In this document: positions 7,967 to 12,032 of the stretch, piece after piece | Position numbering within the stretch: the first letter of the stretch is position 1 | Layout: every line of letters begins with the position of its first letter | DNA from: Saksenaea vasiformis B4078 | Taxonomy: Eukaryota > Mucoromycota > Mucoromycetes > Mucorales > Saksenaeaceae | Assembly: GCA_000697055.1 (NCBI GenBank) | Contig: JNDT01001170.1 | Span: 1 to 12,032 of the forward strand | Direction of reading: 5' to 3' | DNA length: 12,032 nucleotides | Made by a program: the position numbers and the translations under genes | The notes under the pieces: generated by a model | What the model saw: only the letters and a program-made list of their open reading frames with translations | Told to the model about the DNA's origin: nothing | Databases searched by the model: none

Positions 7967-10827
7967 TATACTTCACCGAGTATCTCGGCAAAGGATGGGT
8001 ATATTTTAAGACTATTGATCTTTAAGTACTGCATTTCTTCACTATAGATATTAATCTTTACTTTTTAGATTGCAAATGAATAACTGCCATAATCAATGTG
8101 AGAGTTTAAGATCCAGTTCTGACACGGTGCTCGGCTGCTTGAGGTATCCGTTTACGCAGTATTAGACGAAGAAAAATCAATAAGGTCACAGAATAATAGC
8201 GCCAAAAAAAAAAAGATTGGCGACGGAGAATAGCAGAGTAAGAGTAGAGCCGAAACAAACAGAGTTAATCCGGTCCATGGAATGAGTGATTTACCACTTA
8301 GACGATCGACCTCTGCTACTCTCTTACTATTTTCACACTCGTCTATTGTCGACCACAGTACTAGGAAGGATTAGCTCTATAATATGAATGTAGGAAACTG
8401 GTCCCGGTGTATTAGTAGAACTTGCAGGAAAATTGATTAACACCTCATCCTATGGACCTCATCTGGGGAAGGTGACACGACTGAATTTAGATATGCGTAG
8501 CGAGAGAAACAGGTGACAAAAGATTGGTCCCACGGCTACGGCATCAATGATACAACGAATTCAGAATGGTCTGATACGATCTGTTATAAGCTTGTGGAAA
8601 CGATAGCTTATCCAATAATTGGAGAAAAATTGAAGCGGGTATCGTGCGATAAGCAACAGGAACAAATCAAGGTCGTCTGTATTATACATTTGATGGATCC
8701 GTGAAGAGATGGCAGATGTCCAGCAAGATGATTAACAAACTTTTCCCGGTTCCTAGGAGTTCGAACCGCGGTAACAAAGCCCTAATCGAGACCTATCTCC
8801 ATAAAAGTACCGTTTGTAACATAGTACTATAAGAAAAAGGTTGTGCGTGGCAATGACTATGCCGACTGTCTCAGGCGCTCATCCCTATCGAAATAATGAA
8901 TCTGCTGTCTTGCTCTTTATTACTGTTAGTTCGTAGAACTGATCTGTACTATTAAACAACACATCTACGTTTCAAATGCGTCGTGAGAGTTCCAAACTAA
9001 AGTCAGAATCTCGCGCCTCTAAAGCCGAGGATAGAACGTAAAAGAACCTCATTGTATGACGCGATAAACATCGACATTACCCCAGTTTCGAGGACGCGGT
9101 AACCAAGGCTTTCACAGTATAGATGAAGATGGTTACATTTTCCTATTTTATATAGAGTACAAACAGCCTAAGGGTGCCACAATCCCTGCGTACGACCTGA
9201 GTTCAGTTAATAATTCCATGTAACGGATTATCTCCACATTGAGACATAGTGCTACGGCGGTTCTCCACTAATTTACTCTCGATCTTTTCAGCCCTCATCT
9301 TTTCAATTCTCGGGTTGTTTTGACATCTTTCCATGCCAGTATATACAAGAATACCAGAGAATGTTCTGATGTCTTGCAAACTTCAGCTTCAATTCGTATA
9401 CTTAGACCATTTGTGACCCTCTACGAGCACTGAATTCGGAAGAAAACCAATACATGTCTCTTTTCTTCTCCTTAACGTTACCCACCGGTCGTGAGATTTT
9501 CATATTTCGAAGTTTACATGGCAGACATTAAATAAATCCTTTTACAAACATGGTCTGGTTTCACAAGCAGGAAACGAAAACCACGCCCTTTCCCACAAAG
9601 AACTATAACAGCTGGGACGGGAAAAAGATGGATCTGATGCTTGAATAGGATTTGTGAACTTTAGAAATTCTTTCTGAAACCAGTTTCTTTTTGCCTTCTA
9701 GCGTAACCGTGGCATAAATTGCTTTCCAGATCATATGTACAGGCTGTCACCTTTTGTAACGTTCTCAAATGGGTAGATGTTTGTGGAGCTGCACCGAGTA
9801 ACCATAGTTTTGCCTATAGTTTACTCTCTCAACCCTTCATTACGATGACTCACATTGTCGTACTGAATGCGCCAAACAATGAACCCTTACATCATCTTCA
9901 TCTTATGCGTGTTCCAGCAAAATTATGCCAATACTTGATTCCGCGAAAGACATCTTATATTATCATTACTGAAAGTTGAAAAGAAAAAATATTGATTGAA
10001 GGCACATCTGATTGTGCAGCCACTTAGTCATTATTGTGCAAGTTGCTTGAGCGAGCTCGTGGATTTCAGCAGTATCTCTTCCCTATTTGTGCTACGTTCC
10101 CGAATTAGTTACTTAAGGCTTCTAGGACCCGTGGGTTTCTCCACAACTCTCGCTCATGTCTGAATTTATAGAAGGTTTCCTATAATTCAATAAATATATA
10201 GAACGTTAAAGTTCGCTGTTACTTGTATGGAAACGTTGGACTGTCTTTCTGTCCCTTAATAGATCTCAACTGTACACATAATTCCAAAAAAAAGACCTGT
10301 TTCTTGCAAAATAGGGCTTTCTGCGACCCTTCCCTACAGCTGTAAGTCTCATTAATATTTGCATCTTTCGGGGCAATCTATTGCATTGATGTCAACGTTT
10401 GGAGACTCATAATTCTACATGTATTTCTTTCTTGCATGAATTGAATATGTAACCGCTACCGGAAGAATGGGTTTCCTAGAGTCGCATGTTACATGAGAGA
10501 ATATTTTTTGAGCGTTGTGAGATCTATGAGCTTTTTGCAATATAGTAGCAGGTACCATACAGTAGTACAAGTTATGAGGGAAAAGGATGGGACATTGTAT
10601 CAAACATCGTTAGAGTCCTGTTAAACCTACTGTTTTGTTCTTCTTCTACAAATGGTGACGATTATATCGAGACTCGCATTGGCAGTGACTTTAACTAATC
10701 ACAAGGTAAATAATCATCAAGTCGGAAAAAAATGTCAGTTAGTATCAAAAATTAAGCTCGATGGATACAAGGACTGTGATCGGATAATAGGTAACACAGG
10801 AACTAATCCTTATTAAGGACGTTCCAT
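7967..10827. other. Long intergenic region with unassigned protein-like short frames
   Basis: About 2.9 kb between the reductase and the convergent ML-domain gene. No gene could be assembled. Three plus-strand frames look more protein-like than the rest: 8653-8832 (contains YYTFDGSVKRWQ), 9068-9223 (contains GNQGFHSIDEDGY) and 9550-9648 (ATG start, MVWFHKQ, later NYNSWDG). None has a recognised motif or clean flanking splice sites; they could be relic exons or chance. Frames at 8513-8704 and 9719-9979 are also open but unrecognised. No tRNA, CRISPR or transposon ends were seen. Confidence 0.5.
8200..8222. repeat. Hairpin CGCCAA...TTGGCG with A-rich loop
   Basis: A 6-bp inverted repeat (8200-8205 and 8217-8222) enclosing an 11-nt, mostly A loop. 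It lies about 235 bp downstream of the reductase stop and is not obviously linked to its termination. Confidence 0.4.
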
Positions 10828-10833
10828 TTTATT
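10828..10833 (-). terminator. AATAAA poly(A) signal of the ML-domain gene
   Basis: AATAAA on the minus strand, about 75 nt downstream of the ML-domain stop codon, a normal distance for a fungal 3' UTR. Confidence 0.55.
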
Positions 10834-10907
10834 GACAAAGCATTACTTGCATTATTTAAATTACGCAGTACGTTGTGCAACGTTTAAGCGACTGGACTTC
10901 AGGTTAT

Positions 10908-11565
10908 TTAGAAAGTGAATTGTCCATTGAGGCAAGTAACTTCCTTGTTTCCAGGAGCAGTGATTACGGCGTGGATATCGAAAGAACCCTAATGTATGAT
11001 TAGCCTGTGCCAGTTTTACGAGTACAATGACTTACGTTGGCTAAAAGTAAAGTATGCAACAAATGTCACATAAAGAAATTAGTTGATCTCCTGAAGCCTC
11101 CACGTAATTGTTTTACTTACGAAGTTCTGCGGGAAGAGTAACTTCCTTAGACCACGAAATATCACCCTTGGCGATAGGGCACTTCTGTCCAAGTTGGCCA
11201 GCAACCTTGGAACAGAAATCGACCTTTTGGTCAACGAGGGGAATGCCGCTCATTGTTACTTTGACTTCAGCAATGGTTCCGTCAGTGATGTCTTCCTTCA
11301 GGTTGCCCTTGAAATCGACCTTGAGGGGCTTGCCTTTCACTGGTGGGTCAGGAGAGATTTGAACGGAATTGATTCTGATAGTTTGATTTATATTTAGATC
11401 TGTCACTTCCATTTTTAAACATGCTTCATATACTCACGTCAAAAGATCGTCCTTGCCGCCGCACAAGGTGATTTCCTTGGGAATAGTAGCTCGCACTGGG
11501 AGTGTGGCAGCATTAGCAATAGCAGTCAAGGAGGCCAAGACAAGAGCAGATGTGAAGAACTTCAT
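10908..11565 (-). CDS. Secreted ML-domain (NPC2-like / PG-PI transfer) lipid-binding protein, four exons with a 5-nt microexon
   Basis: Small secreted or vacuolar protein of the ML (MD-2-related lipid-recognition) family, which holds a lipid or sterol inside a beta-sandwich. Exons are 11565-11438, 11374-11121, 11040-11036 and 10988-10908; introns are 63, 80 and 47 nt, giving 155 residues, normal for the family. A signal peptide covers about residues 1-19 (MKFFTSALVLASLTAIANA). Family marks are TLCGGKDDLL (33-42), the hallmark SPDPPVKGK (50-58) and four cysteines, C35, C97, C108 and C148, expected to pair C35-C148 and C97-C108. Without the third exon (CCAAC) the C-terminus is out of frame; with it one reads LPAELPNGSFDIHA..VTCLNG, as the family requires. 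Reading through intron 2 stops at 11113 and would drop C148. Residues N129-G-S form a possible N-glycosylation site spanning the microexon junction. Ligand unknown. Confidence 0.9.
11036..11040 (-). other. 5-nt microexon (CCAAC) of the ML-domain gene
   Basis: Flanked upstream by TTACTTTTAG with an ACTAAT branch-like site and downstream by GTAAGT, both strong. It completes a Pro codon begun by exon 2 and supplies an Asn codon, returning the frame to the conserved last exon, which begins GGT TCT. Inferred from splice signals and family conservation; no transcript evidence. Confidence 0.8.
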
Positions 11566-11622
11566 TGTAACAGAGAATTAGCTTGGTTTGTTGATGGATG
11601 AGAAAGCGGCAGAACCACTTCA

Positions 11623-11630
11623 CTTATATA
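11623..11630 (-). promoter_or_regulatory. TATA box of the ML-domain gene
   Basis: TATATAAG on the minus strand, starting 65 nt upstream of the ATG at 11565, a standard distance. The leader between them is CA-rich near the expected transcription start. Confidence 0.6.
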
Positions 11631-11926
11631 CCTTTTTTTCCTCGTTCTCGTCGACACATGATCTATTGGTGTGTACAGCATGAGCCGCTTAATGAAAGGC
11701 TTTCGTACTGCATGCCCAATCAAGGAATTTGAACAACCACACCGACTTCGTATCGAAGGACAAGATTTATTAAACGTCGTCATCTGACGAAAACATTGCA
11801 TAAACACGATCGTGTGTCGCCCATGACCGATATTCCGTCCCCATTTTCATATGGAAAAGACGAAAATATTCAGTAGGCCGTCACTGAAGAGGTTGGGCGC
11901 GAAAGCAACTCTCAGCAGCTGCGGAG

Positions 11927-12032
11927 ATGGTGGACTTTAAGCGTCGCGGTCTATTAATTTGCCCGTTTGTTAGCTCACAGTCGCTTTCTTCACAAAGTAA
12001 GGAGGAAAGACAAACGTATTTTGTACAGGACT
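11927..12032 (+). CDS. Possible start of an unidentified gene, cut by the window edge
   Basis: From ATG 11927 the frame stays open for 35 codons to the end of the window, beginning MVDFKRRGLLICPF. The frame is closed upstream by TGA at 11885-11887. I recognise no domain and see no convincing TATA box upstream. It would be divergent from the ML-domain gene. The stretch 11640-11926 holds nothing else I can identify. It could be a chance frame. Confidence 0.2.
   Translation, partial: MVDFKRRGLLICPFVSSQSLSSQSKEERQTYFVQD

Noticed and set aside
8513..8704. 63-codon plus-strand frame beginning at GTG
   Set aside because: No recognisable domain, no ATG start and no splice context; kept only as part of the unassigned region.
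8740..8780. Possible tRNA T-loop (GTTCGAAC) on either strand
   Set aside because: The bases flanking the loop do not pair as a T stem, and no A box or acceptor stem is found at the right distance.
9719..9979. 86-codon plus-strand frame
   Set aside because: It needs a non-ATG start, shows no family motif and reads like random translation of AT-rich DNA.
11113..11412. Single-exon reading of the ML-domain region starting at 11412
   Set aside because: Its start lies inside intron 1 and its last codons inside intron 2; the spliced model has the signal peptide, all four cysteines and the family C-terminus.

Overview
The window looks like nuclear DNA of a filamentous fungus, most likely an early-diverging one of the Mucorales type. 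Genes are broken by very small spliceosomal introns (45-80 nt, GT..AG, several with CTAAT/CTAAC-like branch sites). They sit far apart in AT-rich DNA with TATA boxes, and the PDR transporter reads like mucoralean family members as I remember them. The lineage call is inference; the eukaryotic gene structure is read directly.

Layout. (1) 1-3027, minus strand: the first six exons of a full-size PDR-type ABC drug-efflux pump, cut by the window edge after the start of its second ATPase domain. (2) 3028-5440: AT-rich intergenic DNA with a TATA box for the pump, a T16 tract, a small hairpin and, at about 3686-4000 on the plus strand, a decayed relic resembling a fungal secreted protein family. (3) 5441-6146, minus strand: a dead copy of the aldo/keto reductase gene that lies next to it, keeping two introns but carrying stops, a frameshift and an internal deletion. 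(4) 6780-7965, plus strand: the intact five-exon aldo/keto reductase, head to head with the dead copy. (5) 7967-10827: about 2.9 kb without a gene I can name, with some protein-like short frames. (6) 10908-11565, minus strand: a four-exon gene for a secreted ML-domain (NPC2-like) lipid-binding protein, whose conserved C-terminus is restored only if a 5-nt microexon is spliced in. (7) 11640-12032: upstream DNA with a possible start of another plus-strand gene running off the edge.

The three live genes do not form an obvious pathway. A drug pump beside an NADPH-dependent reductase fits xenobiotic handling, but linkage alone does not show it. The most notable items are the 5-nt microexon (11036-11040), the inverted reductase pseudogene, and the secreted-protein relic.
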